Assembly (NCBI GenBank): GCA_018644785.1
Contig: JABGPV010000149.1
Span: 1 to 12,790 of the forward strand
Length of the DNA: 12,790 bases
From: Deltaproteobacteria bacterium
Lineage (GTDB): Bacteria; Desulfobacterota; DSM-4660; Desulfatiglandales; Desulfatiglandaceae
Direction: 5' to 3'
Shown here: positions 1 through 7,751 of the stretch, in pieces
Numbering within the stretch: the first letter of the stretch is position 1
Layout of the letters: every line of letters starts with the position of its first letter
Notes under the pieces: model-generated
Told to the model about the DNA's origin: nothing
Seen by the model: only the letters and a program-made list of their open reading frames with translations
Databases searched by the model: none
Program-made: the position numbers and the translations under genes

Positions 1-1158
1 GAGGGCGGTTTTGGCCACGCGGATGGTCTCATGGGACTCACTGACCGCGATAAAGGCTTTTTGCACGTCCCGGTTCACGGAAAGCGCCAGTTTTCTCAAA
101 TCGGCTTTCAGGCGGGCAATGTTCGCCTGGGTTTCCTTTTCTTCTCCTCTGGTTCTGAAGCCTGAAAAAAGCTCCCACTTAAGCGTCACCCCGGCGACCC
201 AGTAATCCTTGAGGGGAAATTCAGTGCTGGCCAATCCGTACCCCCCGTTGGCGGAAACCGTGGGCCAGTAGCCAGCACTTGCAGCACTCAGCTGTGCTTT
301 CCCCGCCATGATCCGGCCCTTTAGACTGGCGATCTCAGGACGGTGCTTCAGGGACTCCCGGACGAGAGCATCACAATCCGAGGGCATGGGCGGAAGGTAG
401 GGAACATTGGCAATAACATAATCCCCTTTAATCGGGGGGCCGCCGATGGCGTTTTCCAGGTCAACCTTTGCCGTGCGGATTGCAAAACCCGCCTTGAGCA
501 GCGTAAGTCTGGATCTGGCCCTGTCCACCGTGCTTTTGGTCACATCGATTCTGGGACGGATACCGGTTTCAAACAGGGCTTTTGCCTGCTCAAGGTGTTT
601 ATTATAGGTCACCAGCGACTCTTTGGCCACGTCCGCCAGGCGAATTCTTTTAAGCATTTCGAAATAGGCCACTTTTACGGTGCAAACCACATCTGCGATG
701 CTCCCTTCAAGATCCTTTTGCCCCGCGGCCAGCTGCTGCTGGCTGTTTTCCAGGCCGCCGGATGTCTTTCCGAAATCATAAAGGCGTTGAGACACGAAGA
801 AGTTGGTGTTGTAAATGTTCAGAGGGCTGTTCAGATCCGGAAGGCCGGAATCTCCGGATCCACGGGAAAGATTCCCGGCCAGCCCTCCCAGCATGTCCGG
901 TAAATCCCCGCCCACCCGGTAGTAGTTGGTCATGTTGGAGACTTGTGGAAAGTAGGCTGAAGCCGACTGATCCACCATGGCTTCCAGCGCGGCGACCTGG
1001 TATCGTGACGCCTCGATGGAGGGGTTTTGCCGGAACGCCGCTTTGAGCGTCTGGCTCAATGTCACCGTCTGCTCCTGCGCTTGGCAGGGCCGCTCCGAGA
1101 AAGCCGAAGCCACAAACGTCATGACCAGGATGATTAAGAGTTTCAGAAAGGGTTTCAT
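1..1158 (-). CDS. TolC-family outer-membrane efflux channel, C-terminus cut by window edge
   Basis: The frame is open from an ATG at 1158 to base 1, giving 386 codons with no stop, so the 3' end lies outside the window. The N-terminus (MKPFLKLLIILVMTFVASAF) is a clear signal peptide, with possible cleavage after SerAla or after the later CysGlnAla. The mature part has the features of outer-membrane efflux proteins: an early TLSQTLKAAFRQNPSIEASR helix, VSQRLYDFGKT near residue 120, the LFETGIRPRIDVTKS segment, and the second half-repeat LVRESLKHRPEIASLKGRI followed by beta-strand-like SANGGYGLAS and KWELFSGFRTRGEEK. Family members are about 420-480 aa, so most of the protein is present. It should form the outer-membrane exit duct for the pump encoded just upstream. 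It starts 11 nt after the permease stop, with GGGAG as the ribosome site. The substrate is unknown. Confidence 0.93.
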   Translation of the reverse strand, partial: MKPFLKLLIILVMTFVASAFSERPCQAQEQTVTLSQTLKAAFRQNPSIEASRYQVAALEAMVDQSASAYFPQVSNMTNYYRVGGDLPDMLGGLAGNLSRGSGDSGLPDLNSPLNIYNTNFFVSQRLYDFGKTSGGLENSQQQLAAGQKDLEGSIADVVCTVKVAYFEMLKRIRLADVAKESLVTYNKHLEQAKALFETGIRPRIDVTKSTVDRARSRLTLLKAGFAIRTAKVDLENAIGGPPIKGDYVIANVPYLPPMPSDCDALVRESLKHRPEIASLKGRIMAGKAQLSAASAGYWPTVSANGGYGLASTEFPLKDYWVAGVTLKWELFSGFRTRGEEKETQANIARLKADLRKLALSVNRDVQKAFIAVSESHETIRVAKTAL

Positions 1159-1169
1159 GTTTTTCTCCC

Positions 1170-2309
1170 TTAATCCAGGGTCCGCCTGTAAAACTTGAAG
1201 CCAATGGCGACCACCACCACCCAGAAGATGACGATGGGCCACATAAATTGCATTGATTCGGCCAGACCATTTCCCTTGAGCAGCACGCCCCGAACAAATC
1301 TAAGGTAGTGGGTCAGGGGCAGCACTTCCCCAATATACTGGGCCCAGACGGGCATCCCCCTGAAAGGAAACATGAAGCCTGAGAGCAGCAGAGAGGGCAG
1401 AAAGAAGAAAATCGAAAGCTGCATGGCCTGCAACTGGTTCTTGGCCAGTGACGAAAAGGTGACCCCCACCGTCAGATTGGCAGCGATAAAAACGAGGGAC
1501 AACGCCAGAACCAGCGGAAGGCTTCCCCGTATGGGGATATGAAAAAGGAACCGCGCTGCCACAAAGATCAGAAGAATCTGCACATATCCCACAAGGATAT
1601 AGGGGAGGATCTTGCCCAGCATGACTTCCAGCGGATTCACAGGGGTAGACAGCAGACTTTCCATGGTACCGCGCTCTGTTTCCCGGGTGATGGCAAGGCC
1701 CGTTATGATCACCAGGGTGAGCGTCAGAATAACGCCCATGAGTCCGGGAACGATATTATACTGAGAAACCGCTTCAGGGTTGTACTGGGCGTGGATACGG
1801 ATGTCCACGGGAAATTCCGCCGGGGCCGAGGGCGAAAGAGGGCCTTTCAGATCCTGCTGCAGTGCCCTCCGTACGATTTCATGAAAAGCGGACACGGCAT
1901 TGCTGGAAGCAGACGGATCCGTGGCATCGACCTCAAGGAGTAAGACCGGTTGCTCTCCCCGCACGATCCTTTGCCCGAAAAGCTCGGGGATGGTCAGAAC
2001 GAACTGAACGGTTCCGCTTCGAAGCATTTGTTGAGCGTCGGTGCGGCTGACCGCCTCCCGAACCACATCAAAGTAACTGCTGGTCTGCATGGCGGCGACG
2101 ATGGACCGGGAAAACACCGAGTTGTCTCCGCTTAAAACAGCTGTGGGCAGGTGTCTCGGATCCGAATTAATGGCGTATCCAAACAGGATCAGTTGCGTGA
2201 GCGGAATGCCCAGCATCATGGCCAGGGTAACGCGGTCGCGACGCATCTGAATGAATTCCTTGGCCACAACGGCCCAGAACCGTCCGAATGAAAAGGCGCG
2301 TTTGTGCAT
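1170..2309 (-). CDS. ABC-2 type transporter permease (YbhR/YhhJ-like)
   Basis: This 379-aa inner-membrane protein has the ABC-2 export permease layout. There is a cytoplasmic amphipathic start (WAVVAKEFIQMRRDR), TM1 at about residues 28-47, and a large periplasmic domain at about 50-180. Five further hydrophobic segments follow at about 184-206, 233-256, 263-285, 297-316 and 356-372. The RETERGTMESLLSTPVNP segment (209-225), after TM2, is typical of the family. YbhR-type permeases work with a HlyD-like adaptor, an ATPase and TolC; all of these are encoded here in one operon. The ATG lies 2 nt after the ATPase stop, implying translational coupling. One permease gene is present, so a homodimer is likely, although some related systems use two permeases. 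Substrate is not deducible. Confidence 0.92.
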   Translation of the reverse strand: MHKRAFSFGRFWAVVAKEFIQMRRDRVTLAMMLGIPLTQLILFGYAINSDPRHLPTAVLSGDNSVFSRSIVAAMQTSSYFDVVREAVSRTDAQQMLRSGTVQFVLTIPELFGQRIVRGEQPVLLLEVDATDPSASSNAVSAFHEIVRRALQQDLKGPLSPSAPAEFPVDIRIHAQYNPEAVSQYNIVPGLMGVILTLTLVIITGLAITRETERGTMESLLSTPVNPLEVMLGKILPYILVGYVQILLIFVAARFLFHIPIRGSLPLVLALSLVFIAANLTVGVTFSSLAKNQLQAMQLSIFFFLPSLLLSGFMFPFRGMPVWAQYIGEVLPLTHYLRFVRGVLLKGNGLAESMQFMWPIVIFWVVVVAIGFKFYRRTLD

Positions 2310-2311
2310 TG

Positions 2312-3235
2312 TCAGGGTTTCCTCGCACTGCTTCGCATCAAATCGATGAACACCTCCTCAAGGCTTGTTTCAAGCCGGGTCCACCGGTATTCACCGTTTT
2401 CGTGGGGAGCGATGCTTTCCTTGAAGCGATCCGGATCCCGGGTGCTGATGTGCAGCGTATTTCCAAAGGCGACCACCTGATCAATAGCGGGCAGTGACTT
2501 GAGTTCGCCGGACAGTTGATGGATATCGCCTCCCGATACGCCCCAGGTGGAAAGCCCCGAGCCCTGGATCAGATCCTCGACCCCGCCGGAAGCCAGCAGA
2601 TCCCCATAGGCAATATAACCCAGCCGCTTACATCGTTCCGCCTCGTCCATGTAATGGGTGCTGATCAAGGCCGTGATGCCTTCCGAGGCCAGATCGTGAA
2701 CTTGATCCCAGAAATCCCTGCGGGCACCCGGATCGACCCCGGCGGTCGGTTCGTCCAGCAGAAGCAGTTTTGGATTATGAAGAATACATGCCCCCAGGGC
2801 CAGACGCTGTTTCCATCCGCCGGAGAGACTGCCGGCCAGCAGCTTCCTGAATCCCCCGATACCGATCCGCTCGATACAGTCGTCCACTGCTTTTTTTCGG
2901 TTCTTGACCCGGTATACCCGTGCCATGAAGTCCAGATTTTCGCGTACGGTCAGGTCTTCGTAAAGACTGAATCGTTGAGACATATACCCCACAAGGGGTT
3001 TGATGTGCGCCGACTCCTTCAAAATATCATAGCCAAGGCAGACGCCGCTTCCGGAATCGGGTCGCAGAAGTCCGCACAGCATCCGGATGAACGTTGTTTT
3101 TCCGGAACCGTTTGGACCCAGGAAACCAAAAATTTCCCCTCTGGACACCTTTATGCTCAGGTTCCTGACAACTGTTTTCTGACCGAAGGATTTGGTCAGA
3201 TTCTGAACATCGATGACCCAGTCGGTTTCACTCAT
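2312..3235 (-). CDS. ABC transporter ATP-binding protein (YbhF-like, single nucleotide-binding domain)
   Basis: This 307-aa protein energises the export pump from the cytoplasmic face. All ATPase motifs are intact: Walker A GPNGSGKT (40-47), Q-loop Gln87 in YMSQRFSLYEDLT, signature LSGGWKQR (137-144), Walker B LLLLDEP (157-163) with catalytic Glu162, and the switch His194 in STHYMDEAE. The MSQRFSLYEDLTVREN and LLDEPTAGVDPGARRDFWD segments are typical of the multidrug/DrrA-CcmA group. Residues after about 215 form the C-terminal extension usual in this group. E. coli YbhF carries two such domains; this protein has one. Its ATG overlaps the stop of the adaptor gene by 4 nt (ATGA), and the permease follows 2 nt after its stop. 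Confidence 0.94.
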   Translation of the reverse strand: MSETDWVIDVQNLTKSFGQKTVVRNLSIKVSRGEIFGFLGPNGSGKTTFIRMLCGLLRPDSGSGVCLGYDILKESAHIKPLVGYMSQRFSLYEDLTVRENLDFMARVYRVKNRKKAVDDCIERIGIGGFRKLLAGSLSGGWKQRLALGACILHNPKLLLLDEPTAGVDPGARRDFWDQVHDLASEGITALISTHYMDEAERCKRLGYIAYGDLLASGGVEDLIQGSGLSTWGVSGGDIHQLSGELKSLPAIDQVVAFGNTLHISTRDPDRFKESIAPHENGEYRWTRLETSLEEVFIDLMRSSARKP

Positions 3236-4215
3236 GAGGCCTCTCTCACATCAACCGGTTGACCCGGGTGCAGGCGAAGGGCAATGGCGGGTTCCACGGT
3301 GGCCTCAATCATGAACACCAGTTTGGCCCGGGTCTGACTGGAATAGATCACCGGAGGGGTATATTCGGCCCGGGGAGATATAAAGGCAATCCGGGCCGCA
3401 ACAGTGCCGCCCCCGTCAAAAGAGACCCATACTTTCTCTCCCGGAGAGAGGCGGCCCACGGTTTTTTCAGGCACAAAAAACCGAACCTTGATATTTTCCG
3501 GCGGAAGGAGTGAAACCACCGGCTTTCCGGGTGGAACCCATTCGCCGAAATAGTAAAACGTGTCGAAGATAAGCCCATCTTTCCGGGCGGCCTGTGTTTT
3601 CTGATCCAGATTCCAACGGGCCTGTACAAGCTTCTCCTTGACAGCGTCCGCCTCGGCCTGTGCGGCCTTGATTTCATCAGGTCTTGCGCCCAGCCGCGCC
3701 GTCTCGAGATCCGCCGTAATGGCCTGGACCTGTCGCTGCATCTGGCTGTACTCGGTGCGCGCTCTGTCCAGGGATTCTTGTGAAATGAACTGTTTTTTTG
3801 TGAGCTTGACCCGGCGGTCGTATTCCAGCCGAGCCAGTTCAAGCCCCGCTTGGGCGCTTTTAAGTTTTGCCGTAATGGCCTGGATCTCGGAAGGCCGTTT
3901 CCCTTTCTTCAGATTGGCCAGTCGGTCCATGGCCTGTCTGTACATCTGGGTCGTCTCCCGGACGACGGCTTCTTCCAGGACATGCTCCAGCGCAAAGAGC
4001 AGATCTCCTTTCTTGACAGTCTGGCCCCGCCTGGCATTGAGGGTTTCAAGCCTGCCACCCAGGGGCGATGCCACATAAACAAATTCGCCTTCAACATATC
4101 CTTGAAAGGTTGTGACCGGTGGCTTTTCACACGAGCAGGTGGATACCAAAGCCATCAGAACAATGAAATGCCATCGCGTTCTTTGTAAAACGGCCTTTAT
4201 GTTCAATAACGGCAT
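3232..4215 (-). CDS. HlyD/YbhG-family periplasmic adaptor (membrane fusion protein)
   Basis: This 327-aa adaptor should bridge the inner-membrane ABC pump and TolC. After a hydrophobic N-terminal helix (about 15-26) come the first half of a lipoyl-like domain (YVASPLGGRLETLNARRGQT, about 47-66), a long Lys/Glu/Gln-rich coiled coil (about 79-212), the second lipoyl half (GEWVPPGKPVVSLL), and a beta-barrel region with FVPEKTVGRLSPGEKVWVSF. The coiled-coil motif KKQFISQESLDRARTEY is typical of the YbhG group. A longer reading from an ATG at 4248 adds 11 residues. I chose 4215 because AGGTGG sits 4 nt upstream (4220-4225) and the resulting 13-nt overlap with the Nudix gene is more usual. Cys27 and Cys29 follow the hydrophobic helix, so the protein may be a lipoprotein, but neither fits the lipobox well (ThrCysSer before Cys29). 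Confidence 0.9.
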   Translation of the reverse strand: MPLLNIKAVLQRTRWHFIVLMALVSTCSCEKPPVTTFQGYVEGEFVYVASPLGGRLETLNARRGQTVKKGDLLFALEHVLEEAVVRETTQMYRQAMDRLANLKKGKRPSEIQAITAKLKSAQAGLELARLEYDRRVKLTKKQFISQESLDRARTEYSQMQRQVQAITADLETARLGARPDEIKAAQAEADAVKEKLVQARWNLDQKTQAARKDGLIFDTFYYFGEWVPPGKPVVSLLPPENIKVRFFVPEKTVGRLSPGEKVWVSFDGGGTVAARIAFISPRAEYTPPVIYSSQTRAKLVFMIEATVEPAIALRLHPGQPVDVREAS

Positions 4216-4661
4216 TTCCCCACCTCTTTTTGTCTCTGTTCTGTCCATCTATTCGACACGTTTTCCAGGTACGCTTCTAAAACCGGCTGATCCGCATCAG
4301 CCCATTCCAAGGGCTGTAATCGGGCGGGTGTCAGCCACTTAAAAGCCCTGTGTTCATGAAGAATCAGACTGCCGGATTGAATGCGGCACTGAAAGGGATA
4401 AAGGGTGATGGAAAAGGTTTCGTAGGCGTGGGTCAGTGGGCGTAACGGTTTTTCTATCCTCACGTTCATCCCCAGTTCCTCTTGGATTTCACGCTTGAGA
4501 CAGGTCTCCGGGCTCTCACCCGGCTCAATCTTGCCGCCCGGAAACTCCCATTTCAGCGGGTGGCACATTCGGGCGCTTCGCTGAACCGCTAAAAAGCACT
4601 CCTCCCGTTCGATAATGGCACAAGACACATGGATATGTTTTCCAAGCTTCATGGATTCCAA
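4203..4661 (-). CDS. Nudix hydrolase, MutT/CTP-pyrophosphohydrolase-like
   Basis: This 152-aa protein contains a perfect Nudix box (GX5EX7REUXEEXGU) at residues 43-65, read as G43, E49, R57 E58, E61 E62 and G64. KWEFPGGKIEPGES and the late WLTPARLQPLEWADADQPVL segment place it near MutT and the (d)CTP pyrophosphohydrolases, which hydrolyse damaged or non-canonical nucleoside triphosphates to monophosphates. The exact substrate cannot be read from sequence. The start is TTG: GGAGGG lies 7 nt before it (4669-4674), whereas the next in-frame ATG (4652) would be 16 nt from that site. It is the first gene of the leftward efflux operon and its 3' end overlaps the adaptor start by 13 nt, so the two are probably translated together. 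Confidence 0.93.
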   Translation of the reverse strand: MESMKLGKHIHVSCAIIEREECFLAVQRSARMCHPLKWEFPGGKIEPGESPETCLKREIQEELGMNVRIEKPLRPLTHAYETFSITLYPFQCRIQSGSLILHEHRAFKWLTPARLQPLEWADADQPVLEAYLENVSNRWTEQRQKEVGKCRY

Positions 4662-4674
4662 TATAGAACCCTCC
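4661..4674 (-). promoter_or_regulatory. Ribosome-binding site that fixes a TTG start for the Nudix gene
   Basis: On the minus strand GGAGGG is followed by 7 nt and then TTG. This is close to ideal spacing. The alternative ATG nine bases further downstream would be 16 nt from the site, too far for normal initiation. Confidence 0.65.
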
Positions 4675-4789
4675 GTTCATATGATCAAGTGCATATTATG
4701 GAATGACCCGATATCTGGAATAAGCCTCGGCAGTTCCTGAAAAGATACGTTGAACGTCTCTAATCGATGGCACAGCTTTTTAGGTCGGC

Positions 4790-4853
4790 TGAATTGGCAG
4801 GCAACGCCGATCAAACGGTAAAAGGGTTCAAAGGCAAATAAGCGCCGAGGCGC
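4790..4853 (+). repeat. 64-nt dispersed repeat, copy 1
   Basis: This segment aligns without gaps to 10985-11048 with 51 of 64 bases identical. The longest shared core is CCGATCAAACGG, followed by AAGGC and CCGAG blocks. Most differences are transitions. Both copies are intergenic and in the same orientation. Homology falls off quickly on both sides. I do not recognise the element. Confidence 0.7.
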
Positions 4854-4945
4854 CCTTCCCCCATGTCCCAACTCTCACCTCCTGCTCGATCTCCATTTTT
4901 TTCTGCTATTAAAAAATCAACAATTTTTGTTTTTCCAAATTTGAA

Positions 4946-4973
4946 TTGACCTGATCCGTGAAGATGGTATGTT
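4946..4973 (+). promoter_or_regulatory. Candidate sigma-70-type promoter for the SNF2 operon
   Basis: TTGACC (4946-4951) and TATGTT (4968-4973) are separated by 16 nt and lie about 45 nt upstream of the SNF2 start. A further TATAAC at 4993-4998 could serve as an alternative -10. Assigned by eye only. Confidence 0.35.
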
Positions 4974-5017
4974 CGTCGAAAATCGAGCCGTATATAACTG
5001 TGAAATGAACATTTACC

Positions 5018-7720
5018 ATGGAAGAAAAGACGAGCCGGGAATTAAATCTTGTTATTCTGCCGAACGGCGCCCTGCACCTGGAATGGATGGATACCCAGGA
5101 TGCCGTCTCAAAAAGCAGCCGGCTGTTACAGAAAGAAATCCATGAGCGATACAGAAAGAAATCCATGGGCGACAAAACCGACCGGTGGCTCCTCTTTCTG
5201 GGGTTTTCCGATCCACAGGTCCCGCTCTCGTCCTCCCTCGATTACTGGCGGGGATTTTCCGGATTGTTTGCCAAGAAACTGTATCAGACCCCCGACCTGG
5301 AATCCCTGCGCCATCGGGTGAAAATTCCCTTTGTGAAAGCGGAATTGGAGGCTCATCTGGCCCATGCTCCCATGATGACCGGCGCCGAATATCTAAGGGA
5401 GGAATTGTTTGAATCTCAGTGGAGCCGATTAACCGAAGCATTTTCCCAGTCTATTCAATCCTACGAAGGGTCGGTTGCGGCTTTCATCAGAACCTACAGC
5501 CCCGATGTTCATCTAGTGGGCAGGGTGTTTTTTCACCTGGTGGAAAATCGCGATGATGAATATCCCTTCGCTTTCATGGCCACCTACACCACCCGGTTGA
5601 ACCGACAGGGAAAATCCAAACACCTCCCCCTCAAGCACGCTTTGGCCGAATATGAAAATGATGATGAAAAACTCCTGGAATTGCTTACAACCGTACATGT
5701 AGCCGAAAAAAGAAGCCCCCTCATGGGGGAACTCCTGGAAACAGGCGAGCTGTTTCATCCCCTGGCCTGGAGCGCGGGAGAGGCATTCACCTTTCTCAAG
5801 GAAATCCCCATTTATGAAGACTCGGGCATTTTGTGCCGAATCCCCAACTGGTGGAAAGGAAAGCAGTCCGGCGTTCGATTGAATTTCAGCCTGGGGGACA
5901 AAAAACCTTCCCTGGCAGGGATGGATGCCATTTTGAGTTTCAATGCGCAACTCTTTTTAGGGGACATCCAAATTTCGGAGGCAGAGGCCAGGCGGTTGCT
6001 GGCGGAGTCGGAAGGGCTCGCCTTCATTAAAAACAGATGGGTGGCCGTTGACCACGAAAAGCTGAACCAGACCCTTGATGCCTATGAAAAGGCGAGGGTC
6101 ATGATGGAAAAAGAAGGTTTGAGCCTGCGGGATGCTATGCGGCTACAGCTGATGCCGGAGGGTTTTCCAGGGCTAAGCCCCCGGGAAATTGATCATGGCA
6201 TCTCAAATGGCAAATGGTTGGAGTCGGTTATTGGGAAACTGGCGAACCCATCCCTGACCCCTTCAGTCAAACCCGATAAGTCATTTACGGCCAGGCTCAG
6301 GAAATATCAACAAAAGGGATTGAACTGGCTCCACTTTCTGCATTCCCTTAAACTGGGGGCCTGCCTGGCGGATGATATGGGCCTGGGCAAGACCGTGCAG
6401 GTGCTCGGATTTCTGAGCATTATGAAGTCCGATTTTCAAAAAACCAAAAAACCCGGCAAGGCCACCCTCCTCGTGATACCCGCCTCCCTTATCTCCAACT
6501 GGGAAAACGAAATCAAGCGGTTTTCACCCCATGTCAAATTCTTTGTGGCCCATCCCAGTGCGGGGCTCAAAAAAAACAGCCTGCCCAAAGGCCGGAAGGT
6601 ATTGGATCAATTCGACCTGGTCATCACCACCTATGCGCTGATTCAACGGTATTCATGGCTTCAAGATCATGTCTGGCACTACATCATTCTGGATGAGGCC
6701 CAGGCCATCAAGAACCCGGGCACGAAGCAATCGAGGGCCGTCAAAAAACTCATTTCCACAAACAGGATCATTATGACCGGCACCCCCGTCGAGAACCGTT
6801 TGTCGGACATCTGGTCCCTCTTTGACTTCCTGAATCCCGGGCTTCTGGGAAACGCCGGGGAATTCAAGCGTTTTTCAAAAAGTCTGGATCGGGACCCTTC
6901 GGGATATGCCAGACTGCGCAACATCATCAGCCCTTACATTTTGCGGCGCCTCAAAACCGATAAGTCGGTCATCTCGGATCTCCCCGAAAAGGTGGAGATG
7001 AAGTCCTACGCGCCACTTGCCAAAAAGCAGGTGCTTTTATATGGAAAGCTGGTTCAGGATATTCGAGAATCCATCATGGAAACAGAGGGGATCCAACGAA
7101 AAGGCTTGATCCTTTCTTCTCTCATGAAATTCAAACAGATCTGCAATCATCCGGACCAATACCTGGGAACCGGGGGGTTTGAAGAAAAAGAGAGCGGAAA
7201 ATTTCAGAGGCTTCGTGAAATCTGTGGTACCATCTACGAAAAAAGAGAGAAGGTCCTGGTCTTCACTCAGTTTAAAGAGATGACCCAACCCCTCCATGAC
7301 CTCCTTTCAACCGTTTTCCAACGAAAGGGCTTGATTCTGCACGGCAGCGTGGCCGTTGGGAAACGAAAAAAGATTATTGAACAATTTCAAAGCCCGGACT
7401 ATGTTCCTTTTATGGTGTTGTCCCTCAAGGCGGGCGGAATCGGCTTGAACCTGACCGAGGCCAATCATGTGGTTCACTTTGACCGGTGGTGGAACCCTGC
7501 CGTGGAAAACCAGGCAACGGACCGGGCCTTCAGAATCGGTCAGAAGAAAAATGTGGTGGCACACAAGTTTTTGACCAAAGGAACGGTGGAAGAGAAGATT
7601 GATCTTATGCTGGAGGAGAAATCCAGGTTGTCCGAGGAGGTGATTGCCAGCACCGGTGATCGATGGATCACTGAGATGAAAAACGATGAACTCTTGGATA
7701 TGTTTAAACTGTCATTGTAA
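5018..7720 (+). CDS. SNF2-family (SWI2/SNF2, HepA/RapA-like) DEAD-like ATPase
   Basis: This 900-aa superfamily 2 ATPase is expected to use ATP to translocate on double-stranded DNA and remodel bound proteins. The C-terminal half has the full motif set: RKYQQKGLNWLHFL (428-441, Q-region), motif I DDMGLGKT (452-459), motif II DEAQ (559-562), motif III MTGTPVEN (586-593), VLVFTQF (746-752), motif V LSLKAGGIGLNLTEA (801-815) and motif VI QATDRAFRIGQ (832-842). Residues 1-420 form the long accessory region found in many bacterial SNF2 proteins, beginning with LVILPNGALHLEW and containing WLLFLGF (57-63). The start at 5018 keeps that block in frame; no Shine-Dalgarno sequence is visible before it. 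A 23-bp tandem duplication sits at codons 37-52. The SWIM gene follows 31 nt downstream behind a good ribosome site, so the two are probably one operon. Known bacterial SNF2 and SWIM proteins are often paired; the cellular role here is unknown. Confidence 0.95.
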   Translation: MEEKTSRELNLVILPNGALHLEWMDTQDAVSKSSRLLQKEIHERYRKKSMGDKTDRWLLFLGFSDPQVPLSSSLDYWRGFSGLFAKKLYQTPDLESLRHRVKIPFVKAELEAHLAHAPMMTGAEYLREELFESQWSRLTEAFSQSIQSYEGSVAAFIRTYSPDVHLVGRVFFHLVENRDDEYPFAFMATYTTRLNRQGKSKHLPLKHALAEYENDDEKLLELLTTVHVAEKRSPLMGELLETGELFHPLAWSAGEAFTFLKEIPIYEDSGILCRIPNWWKGKQSGVRLNFSLGDKKPSLAGMDAILSFNAQLFLGDIQISEAEARRLLAESEGLAFIKNRWVAVDHEKLNQTLDAYEKARVMMEKEGLSLRDAMRLQLMPEGFPGLSPREIDHGISNGKWLESVIGKLANPSLTPSVKPDKSFTARLRKYQQKGLNWLHFLHSLKLGACLADDMGLGKTVQVLGFLSIMKSDFQKTKKPGKATLLVIPASLISNWENEIKRFSPHVKFFVAHPSAGLKKNSLPKGRKVLDQFDLVITTYALIQRYSWLQDHVWHYIILDEAQAIKNPGTKQSRAVKKLISTNRIIMTGTPVENRLSDIWSLFDFLNPGLLGNAGEFKRFSKSLDRDPSGYARLRNIISPYILRRLKTDKSVISDLPEKVEMKSYAPLAKKQVLLYGKLVQDIRESIMETEGIQRKGLILSSLMKFKQICNHPDQYLGTGGFEEKESGKFQRLREICGTIYEKREKVLVFTQFKEMTQPLHDLLSTVFQRKGLILHGSVAVGKRKKIIEQFQSPDYVPFMVLSLKAGGIGLNLTEANHVVHFDRWWNPAVENQATDRAFRIGQKKNVVAHKFLTKGTVEEKIDLMLEEKSRLSEEVIASTGDRWITEMKNDELLDMFKLSL
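5128..5173 (+). repeat. 23-bp tandem duplication inside the SNF2 gene
   Basis: Two adjacent 23-nt units (5128-5150 and 5151-5173) match at 21 of 23 bases, both starting ACAGAAAGAAATCCATG. Because 23 is not a multiple of three, the copies are read in different frames, as QKEIHER and then RKKSMGD. The flanking family-like sequence on both sides is in one frame. Confidence 0.8.
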
Positions 7721-7751
7721 ACTTTCATTGAAAATCCCAGGGAGACCATTG

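Larger units (their letters stand above)
4662..5017. other. Divergent intergenic region, no credible gene
   Basis: This 356-nt stretch separates the leftward efflux operon from the rightward SNF2 operon and must hold both promoters. It contains a copy of the 64-nt dispersed repeat (4790-4853) and a candidate rightward promoter (4946-4973). Short leftward frames here lack recognisable sequence or a ribosome site and are not called. The right half (about 4895-4945) is AT-rich with T and A runs. I did not find a convincing -35/-10 pair for the leftward operon, though CATAAT on the minus strand near 4700 could be a -10. Confidence 0.6.

Noticed and set aside
776..1297. 173-codon leftward frame overlapping tolC and the permease end
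   Set aside because: It is an out-of-frame shadow; the TolC frame from 1158 has a signal peptide and family motifs.
3638..4078. 146-codon rightward Ser/Arg-rich frame antisense to the adaptor
   Set aside because: Low-complexity shadow of the coiled-coil codons on the other strand.
4677..4871. 64-codon leftward frame beginning MGHGGRAPRR
   Set aside because: No ribosome site or known family; it overlaps the 64-nt repeat and is better seen as noncoding repeat DNA.
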